Origin: QZLE01 sp033852135
Lineage (GTDB): Bacteria; Pseudomonadota; Gammaproteobacteria; QZLD01
Length of the DNA: 64,000 bases
Assembly (NCBI GenBank): GCA_033852135.1
Contig: JAWSVB010000016.1
Location: forward strand, 124,001-188,000
Direction of reading: 5' to 3'
The translations under genes and the position numbers were made by a program. Under the pieces are notes generated by a model. It searched no databases. It was not told where the DNA came from and worked only from the letters and a program-made list of their open reading frames with translations. Shown here one piece after another: positions 26,116 through 35,156 of this stretch (position 1 is its first letter; every line of letters starts with the position of its first letter).

Positions 26116-28164
26116 ATGGAGTGTTACTGTTTGAAAGGTTATAAGCGTTACTTATCTCTAATATCAATTAGCATTATTTTGCTTGTATCAAATACTGCAT
26201 ATGCTATCGAACCAATTGATTCAGTAAGAATATTAATTGATATCTCAGGGAGCATGAAACAAAACGACCCAAATAACCTTAGAGCTCCTGCAATGAGGAT
26301 GCTAGTCAACCTCCTCCCCCCTGGAAGTGAAGCTGGTGTATGGACCTTTGCCAAATGGAGCAATGAATTTGTAAGGCACGAAAAAGTAACTCAAGAGTGG
26401 CAAGAAAGCGCCACAAGAAAATCAAAAGAGATCAGATCCCCAGGGCAATTCACCGATATAGCGCAAGTACTAGAACATTCAAGTAGAGATTGGAAACAAC
26501 CCAGTGACTTAGAACGTAGAAGTGTAATTCTCCTTACAGATGGAGTTGTTGATGTCTCCAAAGACCCGCTTAAAAATATTGAGTCCAGAAAAAAAGTCCA
26601 AAATGAAATAATCCCTTACTTCCGCGACTCTAAAATCAAAATTCACACAATAGCGCTTTCAGAAAATGCTGATAAAGAGCTGTTAGAAAACCTTGCCGTG
26701 CAAACAGATGGTGCACATATAATGGTCAAAACGGCCGACCAACTGCAAAAAGCATTTTTAAAGCTTTTTGAAAAATCAGTAAAAAGGGAAACTCTACCGC
26801 TCCAAGGTAATAAATTTAGCGTTGATAAAAGTGTAAACGAGCTAACAATTCTGGTTTTCAATAAGCCTGAATCTCCAAACTCACAACTAAAAGACCCAAG
26901 CGGCAAAATCTTTAATCAAAAAGACAAACCAAACCATATCAAATGGCATAACGACTCAGGTTATGACCTGGTAACCATATCAACACCTCAAACAGGTGAA
27001 TGGCAAATAATCGCTGATATTGACCCCGATAACAGGGTTATGATTGTTAGTGACTTAAAACTTAAAAGTTCTCAAGTTCCCAACAACATCATCAATGGTG
27101 AATCGTTCGTATATGAAACCTGGCTCGAAGAGGAAGGAGAAATTATAACCAAGCCAGACTTCCATAAATTTGTAAATATTCAGATTGACCAAACTTCATC
27201 TTCAGGCAAAGAATCATCATTAAAAGTAAAAGATCATGGGTTAGCCGGTGATAAAAAAGCGAAGGATGGTATCTATAGCTATAAGTTTGCAAAATCACTA
27301 AGGGAAGTTGGTGAACATGAGATTGTTACTCAGGTCAACGGACAAACATTTCAGCGTGAATTCAGACACACAATCACTGTCCACGATGACCCGCTAGAGA
27401 TCGATACCACAGAGACTATCGAAGAAGGCAAGGGAAAAGTAAGCATTGATGTTATGCTAACAAAAGATTGGATTGACCAAGATAGTGTCGAAATAGCTGC
27501 TGAAATAACCTATCCAGATGGGTTGTCAGATATGATTGAACCAACTCTAGATTTCGATGTGTGGAAAATTGACGTTGATAACATCGAGCTGGACAAAAAG
27601 TACTCCATCCGTATTCAAATGATTGCTGAAACAACTACAGGGCGACCAGTTAACTTAAATGCGCCAATCGTAGATGTATTCATGAAATCGCCAGAAGTAG
27701 TAAAACCAGTTATTGAAGAGCCAATAGTTGAAGAGCCAGTAGAGGAACCTGAAGGGGTAAGCTTTATGCTTATCCTGGTCGTATTCATGTGTTTTAATCT
27801 ACTAATTTTCACCGTAGTTGGGGTTATCGTTTTCTTAGGTAAAAGAGAAAAAGATATACCAATGCTAGAAGACGATGATGAAATAACTGATGATGACGAC
27901 GAGCCAGAACCTGAGCCAGAACCTGAGCCAGAACCTGAGCCAGAACCTGAGCCAGAACCTGAGCCAGAACCTGAGCCAGAACCTGAGCCTGAGCCTGCTG
28001 CTGAATCAACAGAAGAGCAACTAGAAGCTGAGATTGAAGAGACAGCAGCAGCTAATATCACAGAAAAAGCTGAAACAGACGAAGTTAGCACTGGAGATGA
28101 TGATCTAGATGCTGAATTTGCAGCCCTAATTAAAGAACAAGAAGAGAAAGAAAATAATGGTTAA
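26116..28164 (+). CDS. von Willebrand factor A membrane protein (TIGR03503-like)
   Basis: 682 residues. An N-terminal signal sequence (YKRYLSLISISIILLVSNTAYA) precedes a vWA domain with an intact metal site: DISGSM (DxSxS) near residue 39 and TDGVVD further on. Two or three beta-sandwich domains follow, then one membrane helix near residues 553-578, and an acidic cytoplasmic tail containing a Pro-Glu repeat. The segment RILIDISGSMKQNDPNNLRA followed by PAMRMLVNLLPPG recalls the TIGR03503 family of gammaproteobacteria, whose function is unknown. ATG 26116 lacks a good ribosome site; TTG 26131, nine bases after GGAG, would give a more typical signal peptide. The coiled-coil gene follows 41 bases later. 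Periplasmic ligand binding coupled to a cytoplasmic tail is inferred. Confidence 0.82.
   Translation: MECYCLKGYKRYLSLISISIILLVSNTAYAIEPIDSVRILIDISGSMKQNDPNNLRAPAMRMLVNLLPPGSEAGVWTFAKWSNEFVRHEKVTQEWQESATRKSKEIRSPGQFTDIAQVLEHSSRDWKQPSDLERRSVILLTDGVVDVSKDPLKNIESRKKVQNEIIPYFRDSKIKIHTIALSENADKELLENLAVQTDGAHIMVKTADQLQKAFLKLFEKSVKRETLPLQGNKFSVDKSVNELTILVFNKPESPNSQLKDPSGKIFNQKDKPNHIKWHNDSGYDLVTISTPQTGEWQIIADIDPDNRVMIVSDLKLKSSQVPNNIINGESFVYETWLEEEGEIITKPDFHKFVNIQIDQTSSSGKESSLKVKDHGLAGDKKAKDGIYSYKFAKSLREVGEHEIVTQVNGQTFQREFRHTITVHDDPLEIDTTETIEEGKGKVSIDVMLTKDWIDQDSVEIAAEITYPDGLSDMIEPTLDFDVWKIDVDNIELDKKYSIRIQMIAETTTGRPVNLNAPIVDVFMKSPEVVKPVIEEPIVEEPVEEPEGVSFMLILVVFMCFNLLIFTVVGVIVFLGKREKDIPMLEDDDEITDDDDEPEPEPEPEPEPEPEPEPEPEPEPEPEPEPEPAAESTEEQLEAEIEETAAANITEKAETDEVSTGDDDLDAEFAALIKEQEEKENNG
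27901..27984 (+). repeat. 12-bp tandem repeat coding for Pro-Glu
   Basis: Seven perfect copies of GAGCCAGAACCT in the vWA gene, followed by GAGCCTGAGCCT. They encode a Pro-Glu rod in the cytoplasmic tail. The unit is a multiple of three, so copy-number slippage would change tail length without a frameshift. Confidence 0.95.
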
Positions 28165-28205
28165 CTACATTTCAACTAAGCTACTTAAAGATATAAGGTC
28201 TTAAG

Positions 28206-29222
28206 ATGGAAGCAGAATTTACAAATACTGATATCTTGATGTTTCTGGCAGCAGCGGAATTTCTTGTAATAATCGTTATTGCACTTGCAGCGTTTTTATT
28301 TGTGGTATCAAAACGCAAAAAGAGTGATACCAACGCAACCAGTAATTTAGTTAATAAAATTAAATCACAAAAACTTGAACGAAAATCTGAGCTATCTGGC
28401 GTACTTGCAGAAACCTACAATATTGAAGGCGATAAACTTAAAAAAGAAACAGAAAAACTAGTTAAGCTTGAAAATCAATTCTATCAACGTTTCATTAAAA
28501 CTTACCTAACCCGTGATGCTAATGCTGTTGAGATGATAGATGAGGACTTAAAAGAGTTACTTGCCAACTACAATCAACTTGTTCCAAAACAAGAATCCAG
28601 AGATGAGAGGGCTGAAGAGGCTCTGGCAGTTATCGACAATTTAAGTGATGACTCAGGAGAGCATGATGAGCAAATCAAGCGTCTAAAAGATACTATCAAT
28701 AACCTCTCTGATGACCTCAAGCAATATAAAAATACAGTTAACCGACTATTTTATGAATACTCTGCGATGTTTGGTGTTGATGTGGATCCTAGAAACCAGC
28801 TGTCAGCTACAGAGATTTTATCGCGTCTTGAAACCGGAAGACTTGGTGATGAAGAGCCATCCCTTGCAGATATCAAAGATGATGATTTAGAAAGTGAAGC
28901 GCCAGTCTATTTTGATGATAGCATTGAAGTTACTGCTGAATCAGAAGAAGCAGACCAACAGCCTGCTGAACCTGAAGAACCAGCTAAGGTTGAACCAAAA
29001 CCTGCAGAGCCCGCTCCGGAACAAGCACCCCAAGCTGCCCCTAAACAAGAAGCTAAGCCAGACCAAGAAGCTACACCAAATAATACAAGTTCACAGCCTA
29101 ATACTCCGCCAGCACAGCCTCTTCCAGATGAACTCATAGCAGAGCTCCTAGGAGATGATGATGAAGGCGCAGCATTTGAAAAAGATTTTGCCAACCTAGT
29201 CGAAAAAGAAAACCAAAAATAA
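28206..29222 (+). CDS. Membrane-anchored coiled-coil protein with acidic Pro-rich tail
   Basis: 338 residues, family not recognised. One N-terminal membrane helix (LMFLAAAEFLVIIVIALAAF, about residues 11-37) is followed by a basic stretch (SKRKKSD), predicted coiled coils (about 50-110 and 135-185, e.g. EQIKRLKDTINNLSDDLKQY), and from about residue 215 a low-complexity acidic, Pro- and Gln-rich tail ending PDELIAELLGDDDEGAAFEK. The short end resembles that of the vWA protein just upstream (DLDAEFAALIKEQEEKE versus EDFANLVEKENQ style), suggesting a shared docking element. AAGG lies seven bases before the ATG. It probably forms an operon with the vWA gene and ends in the terminator at 29250. 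Confidence 0.75.
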   Translation: MEAEFTNTDILMFLAAAEFLVIIVIALAAFLFVVSKRKKSDTNATSNLVNKIKSQKLERKSELSGVLAETYNIEGDKLKKETEKLVKLENQFYQRFIKTYLTRDANAVEMIDEDLKELLANYNQLVPKQESRDERAEEALAVIDNLSDDSGEHDEQIKRLKDTINNLSDDLKQYKNTVNRLFYEYSAMFGVDVDPRNQLSATEILSRLETGRLGDEEPSLADIKDDDLESEAPVYFDDSIEVTAESEEADQQPAEPEEPAKVEPKPAEPAPEQAPQAAPKQEAKPDQEATPNNTSSQPNTPPAQPLPDELIAELLGDDDEGAAFEKDFANLVEKENQK

Positions 29223-29249
29223 TCTTTTAGGCGAAAGCTTCTTAGATCT

Positions 29250-29272
29250 AGAGAATTAACTTCTCTTTTTTC
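29250..29272 (+). terminator. Terminator of the vWA/coiled-coil genes
   Basis: Stem AGAGAA/TTCTCT with loop TTAAC, followed by TTTTTTC. It overlaps the last codons of the convergent rluB gene. Confidence 0.55.
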
Positions 29273-30098
29273 TTTTAGGTCCGCCGCGATCTGATGCTCT
29301 TCTTGGTGGCTTGCGTATAACAGCAGGCTTTTTACGTTCCTCTTCTTGAACTTGCTCAATATTAACTCTATTCATTAGAGCTTCTACTTCAGTATCAGAG
29401 AGAAACTTACTCTTACCAGGAAGGTGAGATTTAAGCAGTTTAATATCATGAAATCTCACACGAGCTAAGCGTGATACTCTAACATCTAATGCTTCCCACA
29501 TTCTTCTAACTTCGCGATTTCGCCCTTCCTGTAAAACAACGTGATACCACTTATTTGCACCTGCCCCACCACTACGCTTAACATCAGAAAACTTAGCAAT
29601 GCCATCTTCAAGCATTACACCTTTCTTCAACTGTTCAATCATCTGGTCAGATACTTCACCAAGAATTCTCACTGCATATTCACGTTCAATCTCACTTGAT
29701 GGATGCATTAGACGATTAGCTAGCTCCCCATTGTTGGTAAATAGCAAAACACCACTAGTGTTAATATCTAATCTACCGACTGATATCCAACGAGCACCAT
29801 TAAGTTTTGGTAAACTCTGAAAAACTGTAGCTCTACCTTCAGGATCACTGCGAGAACAAATCTCCCCTTCAGGCTTATGATATATAATCACTTTAGTTTT
29901 AACGCCTGATAATGATCTTCTATCGAGTACCTTACCATCAATTTCAACCTTCTCTGTGCCAAGCATAGTATCGCCAAGATGCGCTACTTCACCATCAATC
30001 TTAACACGACCATCTTTCAGCCATTGCTCAATCTCACGACGCGATCCAAAACCAGAGTTAGCTAGTTTTTTTTGTATTCTTTCTCTTGTATCTGACAC
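29256..30098 (-). CDS. rluB: 23S rRNA pseudouridine synthase B
   Basis: RsuA/RluB-type pseudouridine synthase, 280 residues; the family member RluB modifies U2605 of 23S rRNA. An S4 RNA-binding domain (RIQKKLANSGFGSRREIEQW) comes first, then the catalytic domain with the conserved Asp in VGRLDINTSGVLLFTNNGEL, and EGRNREVRRMWEAL. The C-terminal tail is very basic (KPPRRASDRGGPKRKKRS). The start is GTG, placed directly after the scpB stop (TAAGTG), so translation is coupled. It is the last gene of the trpS-scpA-scpB-rluB run, an order common in gammaproteobacteria. Confidence 0.95.
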   Translation of the reverse strand: MSDTRERIQKKLANSGFGSRREIEQWLKDGRVKIDGEVAHLGDTMLGTEKVEIDGKVLDRRSLSGVKTKVIIYHKPEGEICSRSDPEGRATVFQSLPKLNGARWISVGRLDINTSGVLLFTNNGELANRLMHPSSEIEREYAVRILGEVSDQMIEQLKKGVMLEDGIAKFSDVKRSGGAGANKWYHVVLQEGRNREVRRMWEALDVRVSRLARVRFHDIKLLKSHLPGKSKFLSDTEVEALMNRVNIEQVQEEERKKPAVIRKPPRRASDRGGPKRKKRS

Positions 30099-30806
30099 TT
30101 AATTTTGATCCTTAATGGTTGTGTTTTGAACAACCTGAAGTTGTTCATGGTTTTCTTGTTCGTCATCTTTAGCTGGCTCGTCTGAGTCACCGCTGGGAAA
30201 CTGTAAATCTAGTTCTGCATTAATTTCAGTTATATCCCTTAATTCCATCAAACTAGGAAGATCATCAAGACTCTTCAGGTTAAAGTAGTTTAAAAAATCT
30301 TTGGTTGTGCCATATAGAGACGGATGACCAGGAACATCCCTTCTGCCAACAACTCTTATCCAGTTGCGCTCCATTAAAGTCTTCATTATCGCAGAGTTAA
30401 TACTTACACCCCTAATATCTTCAATCTCACCACGAGTAATCGGTTGGCGATACGCAATAATAGATAGCGTTTCTAAAAACGCGCGAGAATACTTAGCAGG
30501 CTTCTCTTCCCATAGTTTGGATACCCATGACTGCATCTCATGCTTTACCTGTATGCGGTAGCCACTGCTAACTTCAACTATTTCGAACCCCCTGTCCTGG
30601 TAATCACTTGCTAATTCAGCAATTGCTTGTTTTAATTCTACTTTAGCTGGGATCTGCTCACCTTCAAACACTAATTGCAGCTTATCTAGTGATAAAGGGG
30701 TATTTGAAGATAATATAACTGCTTCGATAATTTTCTTTAATGAAGGTTTAACAGCACCATCACTAAGTGTGTTGTCGATACTAGAATTAGACTTAATAAC
30801 TTCCAT
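30099..30806 (-). CDS. scpB: Segregation and condensation protein B
   Basis: ScpB, a winged-helix kite protein that joins SMC-ScpA to form the condensin-like ring. Two winged-helix domains are visible: KKIIEAVILSSNTPLSLDKL and RAFLETLSIIAYRQPITRGE, with the family-typical RGVSINSAIMKTLMERNWI and GHPSLYGTTKDFLNYF. Start chosen at ATG 30806 (MEVIKSNSS), ten bases after the scpA stop and behind AAGGTGAG, which lies in the scpA end; the frame is open further upstream inside scpA. A Glu/Asp-rich tail follows residue 205. It sits between scpA and rluB with no gaps, consistent with one operon. Confidence 0.93.
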   Translation of the reverse strand: MEVIKSNSSIDNTLSDGAVKPSLKKIIEAVILSSNTPLSLDKLQLVFEGEQIPAKVELKQAIAELASDYQDRGFEIVEVSSGYRIQVKHEMQSWVSKLWEEKPAKYSRAFLETLSIIAYRQPITRGEIEDIRGVSINSAIMKTLMERNWIRVVGRRDVPGHPSLYGTTKDFLNYFNLKSLDDLPSLMELRDITEINAELDLQFPSGDSDEPAKDDEQENHEQLQVVQNTTIKDQN

Positions 30807-30816
30807 ATTTATACCG

Positions 30817-31656
30817 CTACTCACCTTTGGCTTTAACATAGATAGGGGCAAACTGCTCCTGTTGCACAATATCAATCAAAGATCCCTTAACTAACTCTAA
30901 AATAGCAAGAAAAGATACAACTACTCCCAACTTTCCCTCATCCAGAGTAAATAAAGATATGAACTCTACAAACTTATCATCTTCAATTTTAGCTAAAACT
31001 TGTGTCATCCTCTCCCTAACAGACAGAGTTTCACGCTGTATCTGGTGATTAGTAAATAGATCTGCACGAGCAACAACTTCCATCATAGCCGATAGCAGCT
31101 CCTTAATATCAACATCTGGAAGCAACTTCTCAGCTTTAAAGTGCTCTGTATCAAGATTAATAGGAACAATATCCCTATCAACACGAGGTAGTTGATCTAA
31201 ATCTTCAGCAGCTCCTTTATATCTTTCATACTCCTGCAAGCGCCTTATCAATTCAGCCCTTGGATCCTCTTCATCTTCGATCTCAGCAGGTCTTGGCAGA
31301 AGCATTCTTGACTTAATTTCAGCAAGCATTGCTGCCATAACTAAATATTCACCAGCCAATTCAAGACGCATATCATCCATAAGATCAATATATTGCATAT
31401 ATTGACCAGTAATTGGTGCAATAGGAATATCAATGATATCTAGATTTTGGCGTTTTATAAGGTAGAGCAATAGATCAAGAGGCCCTTCAAAGGCCTCTAA
31501 AAATACTTCAAGAGCATCAGGTGGGATATAAAGATCACTTGGAAGCTGAGTTACCGCCTCGCCACGAACAACAGCAAACGGCATCTCTTCCTGTATCAGC
31601 GCCTGCTGTGATGGTGAGTTTAGTAAATCTTCTGTTACTCCAGCAGTTTCAGTCAT
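30817..31656 (-). CDS. scpA: Segregation and condensation protein A
   Basis: ScpA kleisin, 279 residues, which bridges the SMC heads and binds ScpB for chromosome compaction and segregation. The N-terminal kleisin signature is FEGPLDLLLYLIKRQNLDII, followed by ITGQYMQYIDLM and LAGEYLVMAAMLAEIKSRML. The C-terminal winged helix includes EFISLFTLDEGKLGVVVSFL and AILELVKGSL. Length is normal for gammaproteobacteria. The upstream gene trpS ends 50 bases before it on the same strand. Confidence 0.95.
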   Translation of the reverse strand: MTETAGVTEDLLNSPSQQALIQEEMPFAVVRGEAVTQLPSDLYIPPDALEVFLEAFEGPLDLLLYLIKRQNLDIIDIPIAPITGQYMQYIDLMDDMRLELAGEYLVMAAMLAEIKSRMLLPRPAEIEDEEDPRAELIRRLQEYERYKGAAEDLDQLPRVDRDIVPINLDTEHFKAEKLLPDVDIKELLSAMMEVVARADLFTNHQIQRETLSVRERMTQVLAKIEDDKFVEFISLFTLDEGKLGVVVSFLAILELVKGSLIDIVQQEQFAPIYVKAKGE

Positions 31657-31705
31657 GTAATCTCTACTGTCTGTTATACCAAGTGTTTTTCGTCTAAAAG
31701 ACTGC

Positions 31706-32923
31706 TTATCTGTATGATAAACCCATTACACTTCTAACTTCTTCAAGCGTTTCTTTAGCAATAGTTCTAGCGGATTCACACCCTTCTGCAACAATATTCT
31801 TAACTATATCAGGTGTTTCCATATATTCTTGTGCGCGCTCTCTAATTGGTTTTAGCTCAGCATTAATAGCTTCAATAACCGGCATTTTACAATCAATACA
31901 ACCAATACCAGCAGATCTACAGCCAGTTTGCACCCACTCTTTAGTACTTTCATCCGAATAAACTTCGTGTAGTTGCCAAACAGGGCACTTACTAGGGTCA
32001 CCAGGATCAGTACGACGCACACGGTTTGTATCTGTTGGCATAGTCCTAATCTTTTTCTCAACAGATTCAGGCTCTTCGCGTAGGGCTATAGTATTTTCGT
32101 ACGATTTAGACATCTTTTGCCCATCAATACCAGGCATCTTTGATGTTGGAGTCAAAAGAGATTGAGGCTCAGGTAGAATTACACGTCCACCACCTTCAAG
32201 ATAACCATATAATCTCTCTTGATCTGCAATAGTTATATTCTGCTGATCTTTTAATAACTCACGTGCAACCTCAAGAGCCTCGTGGTCACCCTGTTCCTGA
32301 AACTTCTTGCGCAAGTTATTGTAACTTTTTGCATTTTTCTTACCCATTTTTTTAATTGCAGCTTCAGCTTTCTCTTCAAAGCCAGGTTCGCGGCCATAAA
32401 GAAAATTAAACCTGCGCGCTACTTCACGAGTAAGTTCAACATGTGCAACCTGATCTTCACCAACAGGAACCTGCCCCGCTTTATAGATTAAAATATCTGC
32501 ACTTTGCAATAATGGATAACCAAGAAAACCATAGGTATCTAAATCTTTTTCTCTTAGTTTTTCTTGCATATCTTTATATGATGGCACCCTTTCTAACCAA
32601 CCCAGCGGTGTCATCATCGATAATAAAAGATGTAGTTCTGCATGCTCAGGTACACGAGATTGAAAGAATATTGTTGCTTCATTCGGGTTAATTCCAGCAG
32701 CTAACCAGTCGATAACAACATCCCAAGAACTTTTTGAGATTATAGATGGGTCTTCATAATGGGTAGTTAAAGCATGCCAATCAGCAACAAAGAAAAAACA
32801 CTTAAACTCATGTTGTAAGTTAAGCCAATTCTTAAGCACTCCATGGTAGTGCCCAAGGTGTAACTGACCTGTAGGCCTCATTCCAGAAAGTACAGTGCTA
32901 TTTTCTGCTGCTATTTTATTCAA
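31706..32923 (-). CDS. trpS: Tryptophanyl-tRNA synthetase (long form)
   Basis: Class I synthetase charging tRNA-Trp. HIGH-type motif HLGHYHG near residue 21 and KMSKS in GQKMSKSYENTI near residue 267. At 405 residues it exceeds the usual 330-340; the extra length is an insert at about residues 170-250 (FEEKAEAAIKKMGKKN... through YGYLEGGGRVIL), as in the longer trpS of Pseudomonas and relatives. The start is TTG behind AGGTAG; the first ATG would remove part of the nucleotide-binding region. It lies four bases from the rhomboid gene upstream and continues into scpA. Confidence 0.95.
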   Translation of the reverse strand: MNKIAAENSTVLSGMRPTGQLHLGHYHGVLKNWLNLQHEFKCFFFVADWHALTTHYEDPSIISKSSWDVVIDWLAAGINPNEATIFFQSRVPEHAELHLLLSMMTPLGWLERVPSYKDMQEKLREKDLDTYGFLGYPLLQSADILIYKAGQVPVGEDQVAHVELTREVARRFNFLYGREPGFEEKAEAAIKKMGKKNAKSYNNLRKKFQEQGDHEALEVARELLKDQQNITIADQERLYGYLEGGGRVILPEPQSLLTPTSKMPGIDGQKMSKSYENTIALREEPESVEKKIRTMPTDTNRVRRTDPGDPSKCPVWQLHEVYSDESTKEWVQTGCRSAGIGCIDCKMPVIEAINAELKPIRERAQEYMETPDIVKNIVAEGCESARTIAKETLEEVRSVMGLSYR

Positions 32924-32927
32924 TTTT

Positions 32928-33605
32928 CTACCTATTTATCATTTTAAAATTAAACTTAGTCTGAAGCATCGCAACGGAAAAACCGCAGATAACCCCAAGT
33001 ACTAATCCTACTGTGTGCGCCGTATTTGCTATATTTCCTATTAACCCAATATAGCAAAGAACAAACCATGCAACGGCCATAATAATTACTTGTTTTTCCA
33101 AAAACAATCCAAAGCCTGGATTAAATTTTTGCTGCATCCATATATAACCAAATAAACCATAAATAACGCCAGACATCCCCCCAAATTTTGGGCCAGAAAC
33201 AATGTATTGCGCGATATTGGAGCTAACCCCAAGCATAATCATTATAAGTATATAAAACCAAGCCTTATGCCTAAACTCAACAACTGCCCCAAGATAATAC
33301 ATGGCCATCATATTAAAAATTATATGCAGAAGATTAAAGTGGAGGAAAACAGGAGTGATTAACCTATGTATTTCACCATTCCAAATTTCACTTAACCCAG
33401 ATTTATATAAAGAAGCTGTTATGCGTAACCCAAAATAAGAAAACTCAAACAAGTAAGGTATGTTTACACCCGCAGAGAACTTTAAAACTATAGGGATAGA
33501 TACCAATATAGAGGCCAGTATACATATACTGGTCAAAGGAAATCTTTTTACAAAAAAAAGCAGCCTTTGTTTAAATGCTAAAAGAACAGGGGTTTGATTA
33601 GACAT
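32928..33605 (-). CDS. Rhomboid-family intramembrane serine protease (GlpG-like)
   Basis: About 225 residues with six hydrophobic segments. The catalytic Ser is in GGMSGVIYGLFGYIWM and the His in NTAHTVGLVLG; the helix HFNLLHIIFNMMAMYYLG carries the conserved H-x4-H-x3-N pattern. GMSGVIYGLFGY is typical of GlpG-like rhomboids. Start chosen at ATG 33605 (MSNQTP), overlapping the yciO stop by eight bases. It sits between yciO and trpS as a co-transcribed gene. A GlyGly-CTERM protein is encoded at 53519, but this rhomboid looks like GlpG rather than a dedicated rhombosortase. Confidence 0.87.
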   Translation of the reverse strand: MSNQTPVLLAFKQRLLFFVKRFPLTSICILASILVSIPIVLKFSAGVNIPYLFEFSYFGLRITASLYKSGLSEIWNGEIHRLITPVFLHFNLLHIIFNMMAMYYLGAVVEFRHKAWFYILIMIMLGVSSNIAQYIVSGPKFGGMSGVIYGLFGYIWMQQKFNPGFGLFLEKQVIIMAVAWFVLCYIGLIGNIANTAHTVGLVLGVICGFSVAMLQTKFNFKMINR

Positions 33606-34218
33606 AATTATCAAAATCGCCCTTACCCTGGCGAATTAAACTTGGTTCGTTATCTGTGCAATCGATTACAGTTGTAACCTCATAACCGCAACTTCCACCA
33701 TCGATGAATAGGTCTACATGCTTAGAAAAGTCATCATAGATATCATCAGGATCATTATGAGGCAACTCATTATCAGGAAGAATCAAGCTAGTAGTCATCA
33801 AAGGTTCACCAACTTGCTGCAATAGATCAATCGCAATCTGATTATCAGGAATACGAAAACCAATAGTCTTTCGAGTAGAATGCATTAATCGACGTGGAAC
33901 TTTATTTTTAGCTTTCAAAACGAAAGTAAAGCAACCAGGTGTAAGTACTTTAAGCATTCTATAAATAGAGTTTTCAACCTTAGCGTAATCAGATATCTCC
34001 GCAAGATCTTTACACATCAAGGTAAAAAGATGCTTATCATTTATCTGACGAATACGGCAAATTCTTTCAAGTGCTTTTTTATCACCAAGATGGCATGCCA
34101 GTGCATAACAAGAATCTGTAGGGTAGATTATAACTCCACCGCCATGAATTATATCAGCAGCTTGGCGCAACAAGCGCGCTTGGGGATTTTCTGGATGTAC
34201 AATAAACCTTTGGGTCAT
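33598..34218 (-). CDS. yciO: YciO-type Sua5/YrdC protein
   Basis: 206-residue member of the Sua5/YciO/YrdC superfamily, whose TsaC members make threonylcarbamoyl-AMP for tRNA t6A. The signature here is the YciO subgroup: IIYPTDSCYALACHLGDKKA, RICRIRQINDKHLFTLMCKD and FTFVLKAKNKVPRRLMHST. The YciO branch cannot fully replace TsaC in E. coli, so its substrate is uncertain. First gene of the run to rhomboid, trpS, scpA, scpB and rluB; the divergent yciB gene starts 269 bases away. Confidence 0.9.
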   Translation of the reverse strand: MTQRFIVHPENPQARLLRQAADIIHGGGVIIYPTDSCYALACHLGDKKALERICRIRQINDKHLFTLMCKDLAEISDYAKVENSIYRMLKVLTPGCFTFVLKAKNKVPRRLMHSTRKTIGFRIPDNQIAIDLLQQVGEPLMTTSLILPDNELPHNDPDDIYDDFSKHVDLFIDGGSCGYEVTTVIDCTDNEPSLIRQGKGDFDNYV

Positions 34219-34487
34219 AAGTTATATCTACTTAATATAGTGACGAAAATTACTAACAAAATTTTCTTGCGATTATAACACCTACAGCTTAATTTTCCTC
34301 AACAAAGCCCCATTATTTACATAATAATAGTGAACTAAAGGGCCTATTAGAGTTCAATAATAAGTATAAATCGTATTTTTTAATACTACCCCTTATGTTA
34401 GACTCAATCAGATAAATACAAGTAAATATCAGTCAAGTTGTTTGAAGAATAGTAATTAAGCAAATTAATAATGCAGGCATACAAGTA

Positions 34488-35084
34488 ATGAACAAGTTTT
34501 TATTTGATTTTTTCCCTCTATTTATATTCGGTATCGTTTATTATTTTACTAAAGATGAGCATGGTCTCACTTACGCCATTGCCGCAATAATGGGTGCAAC
34601 TATTTTCCAAACTGGATATCACTTTTTAAAACACAAAAAAATTGAGAAAGTACACATTATAAATCTAGTACTTATTGTCGGCCTAGGCGGGGTTTCGTTA
34701 TTATTTAATGATGATGGAAACACTGTTTTCAAATGGAAACCGACAGTATTATATTGGGTATTCTCAATCGTCCTTTTAGGCAGTCGCTATATAGGCGATA
34801 AAACCATTCCTGAAAGAGTTCTAGGAGCAGTAATAGATGCCCCACAAGCGGTATGGACAAAAGCAAATTTTTCTTGGGTACTATTTTTTACTGCATTTGG
34901 ATTTTTAAACCTATTCGTCGCTTACAGCTTTGAAAATGATACATGGGTATTATTTAAACTAATTGGCGGCACAGTATTGCTTCTACTATTTATGCTTATG
35001 CAGTTATTCTTTCTACGCAACTATATTAAGCCAGATACACAGGTAGAACAAATAGCTGAAGAAAATAGCAAAGGTTCAGAATAA
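34488..35084 (+). CDS. yciB: Inner-membrane septation protein A (YciB/IspZ)
   Basis: 198-residue membrane protein of the YciB family, linked to cell division and envelope integrity. Five hydrophobic segments are visible, and the family elements include the opening LFDFFPLFIFGIVYYF, IMGATIFQTGYHFLKHKKIE, FNDDGNTVFKWKPTVLYW and ANFSWVLFFTAFGFLNLFVA. It is followed after 72 bases by yciI, the usual neighbour. Confidence 0.95.
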   Translation: MNKFLFDFFPLFIFGIVYYFTKDEHGLTYAIAAIMGATIFQTGYHFLKHKKIEKVHIINLVLIVGLGGVSLLFNDDGNTVFKWKPTVLYWVFSIVLLGSRYIGDKTIPERVLGAVIDAPQAVWTKANFSWVLFFTAFGFLNLFVAYSFENDTWVLFKLIGGTVLLLLFMLMQLFFLRNYIKPDTQVEQIAEENSKGSE

Positions 35085-35156
35085 TCAGTTACCTTTCACG
35101 ATATTAAGAAAAATATTTACCATTAACACTAAACACAAGGATAAAGGAGATATTTC

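Noticed and set aside
27901..27984. Possible CRISPR array
   Set aside because: The 12-bp units are contiguous, without spacers, and are in frame within a coding gene.
27615..28091. Long minus-strand frame rich in Ser-Gly repeats
   Set aside because: It is the antisense of the Pro-Glu repeat in the vWA gene; no ribosome site and its composition only mirrors the repeat.
32928..33605. Rhomboid as the rhombosortase for the GlyGly-CTERM protein
   Set aside because: Its GMSGVIYGLFGYIWM motif and position in the yciO-trpS run fit GlpG-like rhomboids; the target is 20 kb away.
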